Below, piece by piece: positions 34,164 through 44,022 of a stretch of 64,000 bases of DNA. How positions within the stretch are numbered: position 1 is the stretch's first letter; every line of letters begins with the position of its first letter. The notes beneath the pieces are model-generated. The model was not told where the DNA came from, ran no database searches, and was given only the letters and a program-made list of their open reading frames with translations. The stretch comes from Taklimakanibacter albus (lineage in GTDB: Bacteria > Pseudomonadota > Alphaproteobacteria > Rhizobiales > Aestuariivirgaceae). The translations under genes were made by a program, and so were the position numbers. The stretch spans positions 1,138,624 to 1,202,623 of the forward strand of contig NZ_JAENHL010000008.1 in the NCBI RefSeq assembly GCF_016595235.1, in the 5' to 3' direction.

Positions 34164-36239
34164 CTATCCTTCGATCCGGGAGAAGTCCGCGACTTCACGG
34201 GTCGCGGCGCGGATGCGGTTCAGGAGCTTCAGTCGGTTCTCGCGGAAGGACGGGTCGTCGGCATTGACGGTGACCTTGTCGAAGAAGGCATCGACCGGCG
34301 CCCGGAGCTTGGCGATAGAGCGCATCGCCGCCTCGAAGTCCTCGGCCGCCACGGCTTTGCGGGCCTGGGCCGCGGCCGCGTTGACCGCGGTGTTGAGCTC
34401 GCGCTCCTCGCCCTGGATGAGAATATTGGTGTTCACATTGCCGTCGAAACCACGGCCGTCCTTCTTCTCCTCGATCTTGAGGATGTTGGTGGCGCGCTTG
34501 ACGCCGGCGAGCAGATTCTTGCCGTCATCGGTCTCGAGGAATTTCGACAGAGCCTCGACGCGTTTGACTATCATCAGGAGATCGTCCTGGCCACCGAGCG
34601 CGAAGACCGCGTCGATGAGATCATGGCGCATGCCCTGATCGCGCAGATAGACCTTCAAACGGTCGGCGAAGAAGGAGAGAAGATCGGTACGGTCGAAGCT
34701 GGCGCCGAACTCCGCCCCGCGCTGGTTGCGATAGAGCTGCAGGCCGGCATCGAAAAGCGAAAGAAGCGGCAGCCGGACCTTATTCTCCTGCACGATGCGG
34801 ATCACGCCGAGAGCGGCGCGGCGCAAGGCGTAAGGATCCTTCGAGCCGGTGGGTTTCTCGTCGATGGCCCAGAAGCCGACCAGCGTGTCGAGCTTGTCGG
34901 CGAGCGCCGAGACGATCGACAGCGGCTTCGCCGGCACCGCGTCATTAGGCCCCTGCGGGCGGTAATGCTCCTGGATCGCCGCGGCAACGTCCTCGTTCTT
35001 GCCTTCGTTGAGCGCGTAGTAGCGCCCCATCAGGCCCTGCAATTCGGGGAACTCACCAACCACGCCGGTCAGGAGGTCGGATTTGGTCAGGCGCACCGCC
35101 AATTGCGCCGACGCCTTATCGGCGCGGCAGAAGCCAGCGAGATCGTTGGCCCAGCCTTCGAAGCGTTTCACTCGCTCACCCTGCGTGCCGAGCTTGGCGT
35201 GGAAGGTGATCTGGTCGAGCTTGGGCAGGAGTTTTTCGAGCGGGACTTTCTTGTCCTGGTCCCAGAAGAATTTCGCATCCGACAGGCGCGCCGCGATGAC
35301 CTTGTTGTTGCCCTGGACGATCTGCTCACCGCCGTCGCGCGCGATCATGTTGGACACGAGCAGATAGCGGTTGGCGAGGTTGCCGGTCTTGCCGTCTTTC
35401 AGCGCGAAACATTTCTGGTGCTGCTTGATCGAGGTGACGATCACTTCCGGCGGCACGTCGAGGAAGCTCTCCTCGAACGAGCCCATCAGCACCACCGGCC
35501 ATTCGACGAGGCCGGCGGTCTCTTTCAGCAACGCTTCGTCCTCGATCAGCTCGAGGCCCTGCGCGAAGCTCAAATTCTTCGCCTCGACACGGATGAGCTC
35601 GGCGCGGCGGCCGGAATCGACCACGACCTTGGCATCATAGAGCTTCTGGGCGTAATCCTCGAAGCGGCGCGCGGTGATTTCCTGCGGCGCCATGAAACGA
35701 TGGCCCCGCGTGACGGCGCCGCTCTTCAGACCGGCGATCTCGAAGTCCACCACCTCGCCATCGAAGCAGCACAGAATGGATTTCAGCGGACGCACCCAGC
35801 GCAGATCACCCGAGCCCCAGCGCATCGATTTGGGCCACGGGAATTTGCGGATGACGTCCGGCACGATCGCGGCGATCACGTCCGTTGTGGCGCGGCCGGG
35901 CTTGCTGATCACCGCGATATAGAACTTGCCCTTCTTGTCGTCCTGGATGGTGAGGTCGTCGAGCGAAAGGCCGGTCGATTTGAGGAAGCCCTGGATCGCC
36001 TGTTCCGGCGCATCGACACGCGGGCCTTTGCGCTCCTCGCGCACGTCCTTGGTCTTGGTGCCAAGGCCCTCGACCGACAGCACGAGACGGCGCGGCGTCG
36101 CATGGGCCTGGGCGCCTTCATAAACGAGGCCCGCCTCGACCAGCGCATTGGTGACGAGCGACTTCAGATCCTCGGCCGCCTTGGCCTGCATGCGCGCCGG
36201 GATTTCCTCGGAAAAAAGTTCGAGAAGGAGCTCAGCCAT
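34164..36239 (-). CDS. glyS: Glycyl-tRNA synthetase beta subunit
   Basis: 691 residues, family length. N-terminus [22 protein letters not shown]-domain-like centre, [15 protein letters not shown] region, and C-terminal anticodon-binding part ending [11 protein letters not shown]. Works with GlyQ in the alpha2beta2 bacterial glycyl-tRNA synthetase. It overlaps the glyQ gene by eight bases, giving translational coupling, and is followed without a gap by the sulfotransferase gene. Confidence 0.97.
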   Translation of the reverse strand: MAELLLELFSEEIPARMQAKAAEDLKSLVTNALVEAGLVYEGAQAHATPRRLVLSVEGLGTKTKDVREERKGPRVDAPEQAIQGFLKSTGLSLDDLTIQDDKKGKFYIAVISKPGRATTDVIAAIVPDVIRKFPWPKSMRWGSGDLRWVRPLKSILCCFDGEVVDFEIAGLKSGAVTRGHRFMAPQEITARRFEDYAQKLYDAKVVVDSGRRAELIRVEAKNLSFAQGLELIEDEALLKETAGLVEWPVVLMGSFEESFLDVPPEVIVTSIKQHQKCFALKDGKTGNLANRYLLVSNMIARDGGEQIVQGNNKVIAARLSDAKFFWDQDKKVPLEKLLPKLDQITFHAKLGTQGERVKRFEGWANDLAGFCRADKASAQLAVRLTKSDLLTGVVGEFPELQGLMGRYYALNEGKNEDVAAAIQEHYRPQGPNDAVPAKPLSIVSALADKLDTLVGFWAIDEKPTGSKDPYALRRAALGVIRIVQENKVRLPLLSLFDAGLQLYRNQRGAEFGASFDRTDLLSFFADRLKVYLRDQGMRHDLIDAVFALGGQDDLLMIVKRVEALSKFLETDDGKNLLAGVKRATNILKIEEKKDGRGFDGNVNTNILIQGEERELNTAVNAAAAQARKAVAAEDFEAAMRSIAKLRAPVDAFFDKVTVNADDPSFRENRLKLLNRIRAATREVADFSRIEG

Positions 36240-37170
36240 GGGCGGCCTCCTTCACGGCGGTCATACCGACGCCACCGCCAGAGGTCCTGGCCCAGGCCTC
36301 GCAGCAACCCTTGGCCAATTCGCGCACGCGCAGAATATAGGCCTGGCGCTCGGTGACCGAGATCACGCCCCTGGCATCGAGCAGATTGAACACGTGGCTC
36401 GCCTTTATGCACTGGTCGTAGGCGGGCAGCGCCAGTTCGTGGCGGCCGCCTTTGTCGCCCGCCTTCAACAGCGCCAGGCACTCCTTCTCGGCATCCTTGA
36501 AATGCTGAAGCAGGATGTCGGTGTCGGCATATTCGAAATTGAAGCGCGAGAATTCCTGCTCGGCCTGCAGGAACACATCGCCATAGCTGATGCGCTTCGC
36601 CCCGTCCTGGCCGTTGAAATTCAGGTCATAGACATTGTCGACGCCCTGCACATACATCGCGAGGCGCTCGAGCCCATAAGTGAGCTCGCCCGAGACCGGC
36701 GCGCAATCGAGGCCGCCGACCTGCTGAAAGTAAGTGAACTGCGAGACTTCCATGCCGTCGCACCACACTTCCCAGCCGAGGCCCCAAGCGCCCAGCGTCG
36801 GGCTTTCCCAGTCGTCCTCGACGAAGCGGAGGTCATGCAGGTCAGGCTCGATGCCGATCGCGTAGAGCGAACCCAGATAGAGCTCCTGGAGATCGGGCGG
36901 GGACGGCTTGATGATCACCTGATACTGATAATAGTGCTGCAGCCGGTTGGGGTTCTCGCCATAGCGGCCGTCCTTCGGGCGCCGGGAGGGCTGCACATAG
37001 GCCGCTGCCCAGGGCTTCGGCCCGACCGAGCGCAAGGTCGTCGCCGGGTGGAAGGTGCCGGCGCCCACTTCCATGTCGTAAGGCTGCAGGATGACGCAAC
37101 CCTTCTCACCCCAATATTGATGCAGGGTGAGGATCAGGTCCTGGAAGGATTTGCGTGGATTCAAAGACAT
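36232..37170 (-). CDS. glyQ: Glycyl-tRNA synthetase alpha subunit
   Basis: 312 residues from the ATG at 37170 ([20 protein letters not shown]). Contains the class II catalytic core: [44 protein letters not shown] and [10 protein letters not shown]. Activates glycine together with GlyS. The ORF could be extended 12 residues upstream, but this start matches the family. Confidence 0.97.
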   Translation of the reverse strand: MSLNPRKSFQDLILTLHQYWGEKGCVILQPYDMEVGAGTFHPATTLRSVGPKPWAAAYVQPSRRPKDGRYGENPNRLQHYYQYQVIIKPSPPDLQELYLGSLYAIGIEPDLHDLRFVEDDWESPTLGAWGLGWEVWCDGMEVSQFTYFQQVGGLDCAPVSGELTYGLERLAMYVQGVDNVYDLNFNGQDGAKRISYGDVFLQAEQEFSRFNFEYADTDILLQHFKDAEKECLALLKAGDKGGRHELALPAYDQCIKASHVFNLLDARGVISVTERQAYILRVRELAKGCCEAWARTSGGGVGMTAVKEAAHG

Positions 37171-37245
37171 TTGCGCCCGCAGGAATGGGTTCCGTTGCGG
37201 GCGCAAACTATGGGGCTAACCCCTATGGGTCAAGGAGAAGTCGTC

Positions 37246-38400
37246 TTACTTCTTCTTCGGCGCCTGGGACTCTTCGTCCTCATCGCCCTGGGTGTCGTCG
37301 GGATTGACCTCGTCACCGCCGGTGTCGGTCGTGTCGACGTCATCGCCCTGGGTGTCGTCGTCGGTGACCTCACCGCCATCGTCACCGCCCTTGTCGGCGT
37401 CCTTCATCCAGGCCTGCAGCGTGTAGAAGGCCTCTTCATTGATGCGCTGGCCCCACAGGTCGGCGCCCTTGAGCGGGCCGCCATGGAGGGCGATCAGCAT
37501 CGGACCGTTGGACTGCTTGTCGACGACCCAGATGCCCGCGCCCGCCATGCCTTCGAGCGGCTTCTTGAGCGGGCAGTTATAGACGATGAAGGACTTGTCG
37601 GCGCCTTTCACCGGGCAAGTGGTCTCCCACATGGTGAAGTCGGGCACGCCCGCCGGATAGCCGGTCATAGCCGGGCCCTTGGGGATCTGCGGCAGGTGGC
37701 CGAAACCGAACCAGCCATTCTGCTCACCGACATCGCTCTGCAGCTCGACCAGGCCGAAGGCCATGGTCCAGTCAGCCTTTTCAGCGAAGCCCTTGGTCAC
37801 CCAGGCGTTCTTCCACTGGACGCCGCCGAAGGGACGGCTTTCACCATTGATGCCCGGATAGAAATCGAGATTCTGGTCCCATTGCTTGTTCTCCGGATTG
37901 AAGATGCAATAGGCGGCGGTGAGCACGAAACGCTTGCCGATGAGGGTGCCCGAGCAGCCATTCGACAGCAGGCCGACGGCGGTATAGGGATATTGAGTCG
38001 TGTCCTTGATGGGCACGAGCTTGCCGGGCTTCGGCGCTTCCTGGATCGCCTGGGCGCCCTTGCCCTTGAGAATCATGCCCTTGAGGCGTCTCGGTACCTT
38101 GACGGTGCCGGCCTTGCCGTCGCGGCTCATCGACATGCCGGTCAAGGCGTCGAGCTGGGCGGCCGGCGCCTGCTGTCCGGCGCCCTTGCGGGTCACGTTC
38201 ATGGCGCCCGGCTTGGCGGTCGGCCCTTTGGCGTCACCGGTCTTGGGCGCATTCGCAGCACCTGCCCCCGCTTCCACCGCGGGCCACTGGCCGCGCTTGA
38301 GCTTGGCGCCCTCCTGGGCGACTGCCGGGCCGGCCAAGGCCGTGGCGAGGAGGAGCGAGCTGGTCAAAACGAGGGAGGTGATCGATGGAGATCGAATCAT
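37246..38400 (-). CDS. Exported trypsin-fold protein lacking catalytic His and Ser
   Basis: 384 residues. Signal peptide (to about residue 29, AVAQE), a low-complexity Ala/Gly/Lys linker to about 130, then a chymotrypsin-like domain. The canonical disulfide pair is kept (Cys149 in NGCSGTLIG and Cys165) and the Asp is in EKADWTMAFG (Asp210). But the LTAAHC motif reads LTAAYC (Tyr164 from TAT), and the GDSGGP-type loop reads EGMAGAG (Ala286). Two of three catalytic residues are therefore gone. The C-terminal 45 residues are an acidic repeat tail (DDTQGDD, DTGGDE, DDTQGDE) ending in Lys. Probably a secreted binding or structural protein. No partner gene is evident. Confidence 0.8.
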   Translation of the reverse strand: MIRSPSITSLVLTSSLLLATALAGPAVAQEGAKLKRGQWPAVEAGAGAANAPKTGDAKGPTAKPGAMNVTRKGAGQQAPAAQLDALTGMSMSRDGKAGTVKVPRRLKGMILKGKGAQAIQEAPKPGKLVPIKDTTQYPYTAVGLLSNGCSGTLIGKRFVLTAAYCIFNPENKQWDQNLDFYPGINGESRPFGGVQWKNAWVTKGFAEKADWTMAFGLVELQSDVGEQNGWFGFGHLPQIPKGPAMTGYPAGVPDFTMWETTCPVKGADKSFIVYNCPLKKPLEGMAGAGIWVVDKQSNGPMLIALHGGPLKGADLWGQRINEEAFYTLQAWMKDADKGGDDGGEVTDDDTQGDDVDTTDTGGDEVNPDDTQGDEDEESQAPKKK

Positions 38401-38429
38401 GGGCCGTCCTTAACGGTTGCTGATTGGGT

Positions 38430-38447
38430 ATGTCGCTTATACGACAT
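38430..38447. promoter_or_regulatory. Inverted repeat in the promoter region of the pseudo-protease gene
   Basis: ATGTCG at 38430-38435 and CGACAT at 38442-38447 around CTTATA, 30 bases before the gene. Read on the minus strand the spacer is TATAAG, a possible -10 element, so a regulator binding here could control transcription. Confidence 0.35.
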
Positions 38448-38619
38448 GACAATCTAGCCATGTTCGCGCGGCGAAAACTAGACCCGGCGGCAATAATTTA
38501 AGGGCGGAAAAGTGTCCTTACGTCGATTTTTGTCGAAAACGACGGTAATCGAACAACTTAAGCGAGAATTATCCGTGGTCCAGCACCTCGGATAAGGCCG
38601 ATCCGAGGCAGTCCTCGTA

Positions 38620-38802
38620 TCAGGCGTCCGGATAGTAAATGCCGGTCCTCGGGTCCTGCCGGAGGCGGGTGACGGCGCGCGGATCGACCGGGCGGCGCTT
38701 GACGGCAACCCGGGCTTTGGCGGCGTTAAGACCATCCACCAGCTGCTTCAGGGCGGCGGCGGCCAGGAGGCCGACCAGGGTAATCGTCAACGCTTTCAAC
38801 AT
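38620..38802 (-). CDS. Small single-helix membrane protein
   Basis: 60 residues with a good AAGGA ribosome site seven bases before the ATG. Residues 3-20 are a membrane helix (KALTITLVGLLAAAALKQ); the remainder is basic and ends RLRQDPRTGIYYPDA. The DPxTGxY ending is a small-protein pattern in which the tail may be exposed. Function unknown. It lies between the S49 peptidase and the pseudo-protease genes, both on the same strand. Confidence 0.65.
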   Translation of the reverse strand: MLKALTITLVGLLAAAALKQLVDGLNAAKARVAVKRRPVDPRAVTRLRQDPRTGIYYPDA

Positions 38803-38834
38803 GAAACGGTCCTTCCAGTCTCAATCCAGTGGCA

Positions 38835-39674
38835 TCATAAACCGAAACGGGCCCATAATGCACGTAATTCCATGGCATCAATGAGGCCTGACGCGGGGTC
38901 TAAAGTGGTGCCGAAACCCAGCCTGCGCAAGCCCCAGCCGGCCGGTTTGGCGATGACCTTGAACTCGGTCTTGTCGCCGAATTTGCCGCGCATGACGTCG
39001 CGCATATGGCCTATCCCGTCGATCAGCCCCAGAGTCAGAGCCTGCCGGCCGGACCAGAAGGCACCCGAAAAAAGCTCGGCCTCTTCGCCCTTGAGCTTGC
39101 CTTGCCGGCGCGTCCGGACCAGCGTCTTGAACTCTTCGTGAACGTCGCGCTGCAGGCCCAGCAGGCGTTCGACATCCTCCGGCTTCTCAGGCTGGAAAGG
39201 ATCGAGAATCGATTTGCTTTCGCCCGCGGTATGGACGCGCCGCTCGATGCCGAGCTTGCGGATCGCCTCGACGAAGCCGAAGCCCGCGGCGATGACGCCG
39301 ATCGAGCCGACGATCGAGCTGGCATCGGCATAGATCTCATCGCCGGCGCAAGCGAGCCAATAGCCGCCGGACGCTGCGACATCCTCGCAGAACGTGTAGA
39401 CCGGGATGTTCTTTTCGGCGCTCAGAGCGCGGATGCGCTCATGGATCAAAGCCGACTGGACCGCCGCACCGCCTGGTGAATTGACGATCAAGGCGACGGC
39501 GGTGATGCCTTTGCGGGCGAAGGCGCGCTCCAAAGTCCCGGCTATTCCTTCGAGCGTCAACGGCGGCTTGAAAGGCGTGCCGACACCGATGGCGCCCTGC
39601 AGGCGCACGACATGGACGAGAGGCGTTTTTTTACGCCAGCGGCGCGGGATCAGACGGTGCAGCAAATTGGGCAT
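38835..39674 (-). CDS. S49 family signal-peptide peptidase (SppA-like)
   Basis: 279 residues from the ATG at 39674 (MPNLLHRLIPRRWRKKTPLVHVV). The protease fold has SPGGAAVQSA, the ASGGYWLACAGDEIYAD strand, catalytic Ser in ASSIVGSIGV (about 132-141) and the Lys in AGESKSILDPFQP, the Ser-Lys dyad of S49 peptidases. It is the short, single-domain form. No obvious N-terminal membrane helix; the basic, hydrophobic N-terminus could associate with the membrane. It would degrade signal peptides or misfolded membrane fragments. Confidence 0.9.
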   Translation of the reverse strand: MPNLLHRLIPRRWRKKTPLVHVVRLQGAIGVGTPFKPPLTLEGIAGTLERAFARKGITAVALIVNSPGGAAVQSALIHERIRALSAEKNIPVYTFCEDVAASGGYWLACAGDEIYADASSIVGSIGVIAAGFGFVEAIRKLGIERRVHTAGESKSILDPFQPEKPEDVERLLGLQRDVHEEFKTLVRTRRQGKLKGEEAELFSGAFWSGRQALTLGLIDGIGHMRDVMRGKFGDKTEFKVIAKPAGWGLRRLGFGTTLDPASGLIDAMELRALWARFGL

Positions 39675-39742
39675 TAGCAACAGATAGGACCTCGGCACGC
39701 TGACGACAAGACGAGCCGCTCCCCGGCGCGCCTGCTAACCGC

Positions 39743-40381
39743 TCAGTCAACCTGTTCGCGGCATGATGCGGCCGCGGCCAGATCTTGCGCCTGGCGCTCA
39801 ATATCCGCATGCGAAAAGAGCGCCTTGCCGATCACAGCGAGATCGACCTCTTGGCGCCGCAGGCGATCGAAATGGGTTTGATCGATGTTGCCGTCGACGA
39901 TGGCGGGCAGATTCCGCGGCAGGCTCGCGAGCCGCTGAAAGGCATTCGCGTCGAAGCCGCCGCCGCCCGCCGGCGCGGTCAGCAGTAAAATACCGTCGAC
40001 CGCAGCGAGCATCCCGGCGATTTGCTCGACCGGCGTCGTGTGGCGCAGCGCCAGATTGGCCAGAGCGCCCTCCCGCCTGATCTCGACGGCAAGTTTCTCG
40101 ACATCCACGCCGCTCTCAAAATGGAAGGCGACGCTGCGCACGCCCAGACCTGCGAAGCGAACCGCCCAGCTCGCCGGATCACAGATCATCAGATGCATGT
40201 CGATGGGCACATCGCATTCGCGCATCAGACCGCTCACCAGGCGCTCGTCACAGCCGAATGCCGGTGCGAACCGGCCATCCATCACATCGATATGGAAGGA
40301 ACCGACATGCGGGGCGACGGCGGCGACTGAGTGAGCCAGGCGAAACGGATTCGCGGCATAGAGGCTGGCGGACAATTTCAT
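39743..40381 (-). CDS. Ribulose-phosphate-3-epimerase-like protein
   Basis: 212 residues, TIM barrel of the Rpe family: HIDVMDGRFAPAFG holds the first catalytic Asp and metal ligands, MHLMICDP the His-Leu-Met strand, FHFES the next ligand, and IVDGNIDQTHFDRL the second catalytic Asp. The usual GGQ-F-I loop is changed to GGGGFDANAF and the C-terminus is short. It is the last gene of a sugar import operon, overlapping the ATPase gene by ATGA. A phosphorylated ketose (pentulose or hexulose, as for AlsE) is the likely substrate rather than a housekeeping role. Confidence 0.75.
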   Translation of the reverse strand: MKLSASLYAANPFRLAHSVAAVAPHVGSFHIDVMDGRFAPAFGCDERLVSGLMRECDVPIDMHLMICDPASWAVRFAGLGVRSVAFHFESGVDVEKLAVEIRREGALANLALRHTTPVEQIAGMLAAVDGILLLTAPAGGGGFDANAFQRLASLPRNLPAIVDGNIDQTHFDRLRRQEVDLAVIGKALFSHADIERQAQDLAAAASCREQVD

Positions 40382-41877
40382 GCAGGGGCCGCCCAGGCCG
40401 CTTGCCGCAACGCCGCGAGGGTGACATCGCTCACCGGAACCGGGGCGTATTCACAGCGACCGTGATGGAACACCGTGACACGATCGGCGATCTCGAGGAG
40501 TTCTTCTTCCTCGCTGGAGACGACCACGACGCACCGCCCCTCATCCGCCAGCGACCGGATGATCTCATAGATGTCTTGCTTGGCCCCGATGTCGACGCCC
40601 TTGGTCGGCTCATCGAGCAGGATGAGGCGCGCATCCTGCTCGATGATGCGGCCGAAGAGAACCTTCTGCTGATTACCCCCGGAAAGCGATTTGATCGGCG
40701 CATCGAGCCGCCCGCGTGTGCCGATACGGGCAAGCGTATGGCGTGCGGATCTTGCGGCGGCGGCATGGTCGATCAACCCGTTCATGCGGTACCGCTTCAA
40801 AGTGGAGAGCACGACATTCTCATAAGCCGACATCAGGGGAATGAAGCCATCGCGCTTGCGCTCCTCGGTCAGGAGCGCAATGCCGGCCGCCAGGGCATCC
40901 CTGGCCGAGCGCGGCTCATAACGCTTGCCGTCGATCAGGATCTCTCCGCCCGTCACCGGCTCGGTGCCGAACAAGGATCGGAGGAAACGGGTGCGGCCGG
41001 AGCCGACAAGTCCGTAGACGCCAAGCACCTCGCCGGTCTTCGCCGCAAGCGTCACCCCGGAAAGACGCCGTCCGACCAGTCCGCGCACTTCCAGAAATGT
41101 CTTTCCATCCGCCGGCGCCCTGGACAGCCGCGCCGGTCCGGCGTGATGCGCGTCGCCGACGATGGCGTCGACGATCGTCTCCTTCTTCAGCTTCTCGCGC
41201 TCCGCATGGAGAATGACGCGCCCACCGGAGAGCACGGTGGCCTCGTCACACACGCCGAGCACCTCATCGAGCTTGTGCGAGACGAGAACGACACCAATCT
41301 GCCGCTCGAGAGCGATCCGGCGAATCGCCGCGAGGAGGCTCGCCGCCTGCCCGCCATCGAGCGCCGTCGTCGGTTCGTCGAGAAACAGGAAACGCGCCTT
41401 GCGATCGAGATTGGCGATCACCTCGACCATCTGTTTTTCGGGATGCGACAATGTCCCCACGCGCGCCGAGGCGGCGGTCCTCAGCCCATAGCCATCGAGC
41501 AGCGACTGCGTGTAGGCGGCCATGCCGTTGCCGTCCTTCAGGCCGTTCCTGCGCAATTCCCGGCCGAGGAACAGATTCTCCGCCACGGTGAGATTCGAGA
41601 TCAGGCGCAGCTCCTGGTAGACACAGGCAATTCCCTGTTCGAGCGCATCGCGCGGCGAGGCAAGCGTGATCGCCCTGCCCGCTATGGACAGGGCTCCATC
41701 ATCCTGCGGCTGCGCGCCGGCGAGAATCTTCAGGAGCGTGGACTTGCCGGCACCATTGTGCCCGAACAATCCGTGAATGGTCCCCGGCCGCACCACGAAA
41801 TCGACACCGTGAAGCACGCCCACGCCGGCAAACGACTTGGTGATGCGACTTGCCCGGTAGGCGCCGTCCGATGTCAT
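40378..41877 (-). CDS. Sugar ABC transporter ATP-binding protein (RbsA-like)
   Basis: 499 residues from the ATG at 41877 (GGAG six bases before). Two fused ABC domains: first Walker A GHNGAGKST and Walker B FLFLDEPTTALD, with a degenerate signature (LSHPEKQ); second with the usual weak Walker A GLVGSGRT, signature LSGGNQQKV and LILLDEPTKGVD. This is the RbsA/XylG/MglA layout, energising pentose or hexose import. Separated from the binding-protein gene by a strong hairpin. Confidence 0.9.
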   Translation of the reverse strand: MTSDGAYRASRITKSFAGVGVLHGVDFVVRPGTIHGLFGHNGAGKSTLLKILAGAQPQDDGALSIAGRAITLASPRDALEQGIACVYQELRLISNLTVAENLFLGRELRRNGLKDGNGMAAYTQSLLDGYGLRTAASARVGTLSHPEKQMVEVIANLDRKARFLFLDEPTTALDGGQAASLLAAIRRIALERQIGVVLVSHKLDEVLGVCDEATVLSGGRVILHAEREKLKKETIVDAIVGDAHHAGPARLSRAPADGKTFLEVRGLVGRRLSGVTLAAKTGEVLGVYGLVGSGRTRFLRSLFGTEPVTGGEILIDGKRYEPRSARDALAAGIALLTEERKRDGFIPLMSAYENVVLSTLKRYRMNGLIDHAAAARSARHTLARIGTRGRLDAPIKSLSGGNQQKVLFGRIIEQDARLILLDEPTKGVDIGAKQDIYEIIRSLADEGRCVVVVSSEEEELLEIADRVTVFHHGRCEYAPVPVSDVTLAALRQAAWAAPA

Positions 41878-41899
41878 GTCCTGCTCCACGCGGGGTTGC

Positions 41900-41928
41900 G
41901 GGACGCGGCCCCGGGGGGGCCGCGTCCC
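41900..41928 (-). terminator. Intercistronic hairpin after the sugar-binding protein gene
   Basis: An 11-bp GC stem (GGGACGCGGCC at 41900-41910 with GGCCGCGTCCC at 41918-41928) with a seven-base loop. No long T-run follows on the minus strand, so it probably attenuates or stabilises mRNA so that the binding protein outnumbers the membrane parts. Confidence 0.6.
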
Positions 41929-41939
41929 GTTTCATAAGG

Positions 41940-42896
41940 TCAGTAGGCCTTGTCGATCGTGTCGGCGGCATTGTCCTTGTTGACGAGCAGCGGGGGGCTG
42001 TTGATCACCGCCTCGAGCGTCTCGCCGGCCAGGTGCTTCCTGATGTTCTCGACCTGGATCTGCGCCAGCTTCGCCGGCTCCTGGATTGCTCCCGCCTTTA
42101 GGATGGAATTGCCCTGAATGTGCTGCACGCCCAGCTTGTCGACGAAGGCGTAGAGCGTGACATCGGTGCGGCCGAGCTGCTCGATCGCCGCGATGGCGCC
42201 CAGCGCCGATGGTTCGGTATCGGAATAGACCACGGTGATTTCGGGATTGCCCTGCAGCATCTCCGTCGTGACCTTGAGCGAGGTGGTTTCCTCGACCTTG
42301 CCATTGACGAGCGCGACGAACTTCACATTCGGATTGGAGGCCAGCGCCTCCTTGAAGCCTTCATCACGCAAATTGGCGGAGACCGATGTCGGTTCGCCGA
42401 CGATGCCGATGATGGCCTTGCCGTCCGCACCGATGTCCTTGAGGAGCTGCTGCCCGATATAGGTGCCGCCCGCCTTCTGGTCGGTCTGAACCGCCTGCAC
42501 GACCGTGAGCTTCTCCGCCTTCAAAGCCTCCGGATCAGGCAGGAGATTGATGGTGAAGACCGGAATTTTCGCCTGGTTCAATTCCGCCACGGAGGCGACG
42601 CAGGGACCGGACGAGACGCAATTTAGCGCCACGGCATCGACGCCCTGCTGCACGAAGCTCTGCACCTGCGAGAGCTGCTTGGCATCGTCATTGTCGGCGA
42701 TCAGCACCTTGACGGTGAAGCCCTGGGCCGCGCCATTCTCCTCGAAGCTCTTCTTCATTGCGACATAATAGGGATTGGTGAGATTGGGCAGGGCCACGCC
42801 CAGCGTCTTGCCATTCGCCGCTTGCGCCTGGCTCGCGATGGCCAGCAACGACGCTCCCGCCGCGGCCGAGATGCAGTTCCTCCAAAAATCAGTCAT
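41940..42896 (-). CDS. Sugar ABC transporter substrate-binding protein (RbsB-like)
   Basis: 318 residues with a signal peptide (cleavage near QAQAAN, residue 27) and the type I periplasmic binding fold: LGVALPNLTNPYYVAMKKSFEENGAAQGF, SQVQSFVQQGVDAVALNCV, and YSDTEPSALGAIAAIEQLG. Delivers a monosaccharide to the permease encoded upstream. The ligand cannot be deduced. Confidence 0.9.
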   Translation of the reverse strand: MTDFWRNCISAAAGASLLAIASQAQAANGKTLGVALPNLTNPYYVAMKKSFEENGAAQGFTVKVLIADNDDAKQLSQVQSFVQQGVDAVALNCVSSGPCVASVAELNQAKIPVFTINLLPDPEALKAEKLTVVQAVQTDQKAGGTYIGQQLLKDIGADGKAIIGIVGEPTSVSANLRDEGFKEALASNPNVKFVALVNGKVEETTSLKVTTEMLQGNPEITVVYSDTEPSALGAIAAIEQLGRTDVTLYAFVDKLGVQHIQGNSILKAGAIQEPAKLAQIQVENIRKHLAGETLEAVINSPPLLVNKDNAADTIDKAY

Positions 42897-42971
42897 CTTG
42901 TTCTCCCTTTTGAGTGATGATGATGGTCCAGGGACGGCATCGGTTGAAAATCCGTCCCGCTTCGCCGGCCC

Positions 42972-43994
42972 TTAGCTGCCGGTCGAAATCTTTCGTTTCA
43001 GAAGCCTCTTCCACGGCAAGGACAGCCGGCGCGAGGAGCGCATGGTGTCGAAGGTGACGCCGACGAGAATGATCACGCCGATCACCAGCGGCTGCCAGTA
43101 GGCATTGACGTTGAGAACGTTCATGAGATTCGAAATGGTGGCGATCAGCGTCGCGCCGATCATCGCGCCATAGATGGAGCCGGTGCCGCCGAACAGGCTG
43201 ACACCCCCGACCACCGCGCCGGCGATCGAGAAGAACAGTTCATCGCCGCGCCCGGCGGTGGGATAGCCGGTCATCAGCCGGGAGCCATAGATCAACCCGC
43301 CGCAGGCGCCGCAGAAGCCGGAGATCGCGTAGACGAGCACGGTGATCCGCGAGATGTTGACGCCGGCGAGCCGAGCGGCATCCGCATTGCCCCCGACGGC
43401 GAAGATGTGCGTGCCGGTGATCGTGCGCCGCAGGAACAGCGCGGCGACGGCCGTGGCGATGGCAAGGGCGATCACCGGAAAAGGAATGCCCAGAATGCGC
43501 GACTGGCCGATCATCCGGTAGCCGAGCTGCAGGACGCGGATCGACTCCGCGCCGGTGATGATCTGGGGAATCGAAGCCGCCACGCCCATCATGGCGAAGG
43601 TGACGATGAAGGGCGGAACGCCGGTCCGGTCGATGATGAGGCCATTGACGGCGCCTGCCAGGGCACCGATGCCGAGCACGATGATGCAGGCGAGCGGCCA
43701 GGGCAGCCCCACCGTCTGGATCAGCACGGCCGCGAGCACACAGGTCATGGCGACGATCGAGCCGCAGGAGAGATCGATCCCGCCGGTGAACAGCACGAAG
43801 GACTGGCCCAGGCAAAGAAAGCCGATCACGGCACCGTTGAGCAGCAGGATCAAGAGATTCGACATGGTGAAGAAGTTCGGCGACGCCAGGGCCCCCGAAA
43901 TCAGGACGACCAGCAGAACGAAGGCGATGCCGGATTCGGCCGGCAGCCGGATGCGCTTGTCGGGGGTCTGCGTCGGTTCGGCCAGCACTGCCAT
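42972..43994 (-). CDS. Sugar ABC transporter permease (RbsC-like)
   Basis: 340 residues from the ATG at 43994, with GGAGAG upstream; a longer frame to 44240 is only the shadow of the kinase gene. About ten membrane helices, including GGIDLSCGSIVAMTCVLAAVLIQ and the conserved cytoplasmic loop AVGGNADAARLAGVNISRI (about 226-244) of the RbsC family. Confidence 0.9.
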   Translation of the reverse strand: MAVLAEPTQTPDKRIRLPAESGIAFVLLVVLISGALASPNFFTMSNLLILLLNGAVIGFLCLGQSFVLFTGGIDLSCGSIVAMTCVLAAVLIQTVGLPWPLACIIVLGIGALAGAVNGLIIDRTGVPPFIVTFAMMGVAASIPQIITGAESIRVLQLGYRMIGQSRILGIPFPVIALAIATAVAALFLRRTITGTHIFAVGGNADAARLAGVNISRITVLVYAISGFCGACGGLIYGSRLMTGYPTAGRGDELFFSIAGAVVGGVSLFGGTGSIYGAMIGATLIATISNLMNVLNVNAYWQPLVIGVIILVGVTFDTMRSSRRLSLPWKRLLKRKISTGS

Positions 43995-44022
43995 GTTTCT
44001 CTCCATCCTCTCGCCGGACGCT

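Noticed and set aside
33105-36356. Very long plus-strand open frame (over 1000 codons) opposite the sulfotransferase and glyS genes
   Set aside because: It mirrors real genes in a GC-rich frame; its translation is low-complexity and Arg/Glu/His-rich with no recognisable domain.
36148-38457. Long plus-strand frame opposite glyQ and the pseudo-protease gene
   Set aside because: Antisense shadow of well supported minus-strand genes; no ribosome site or domain.
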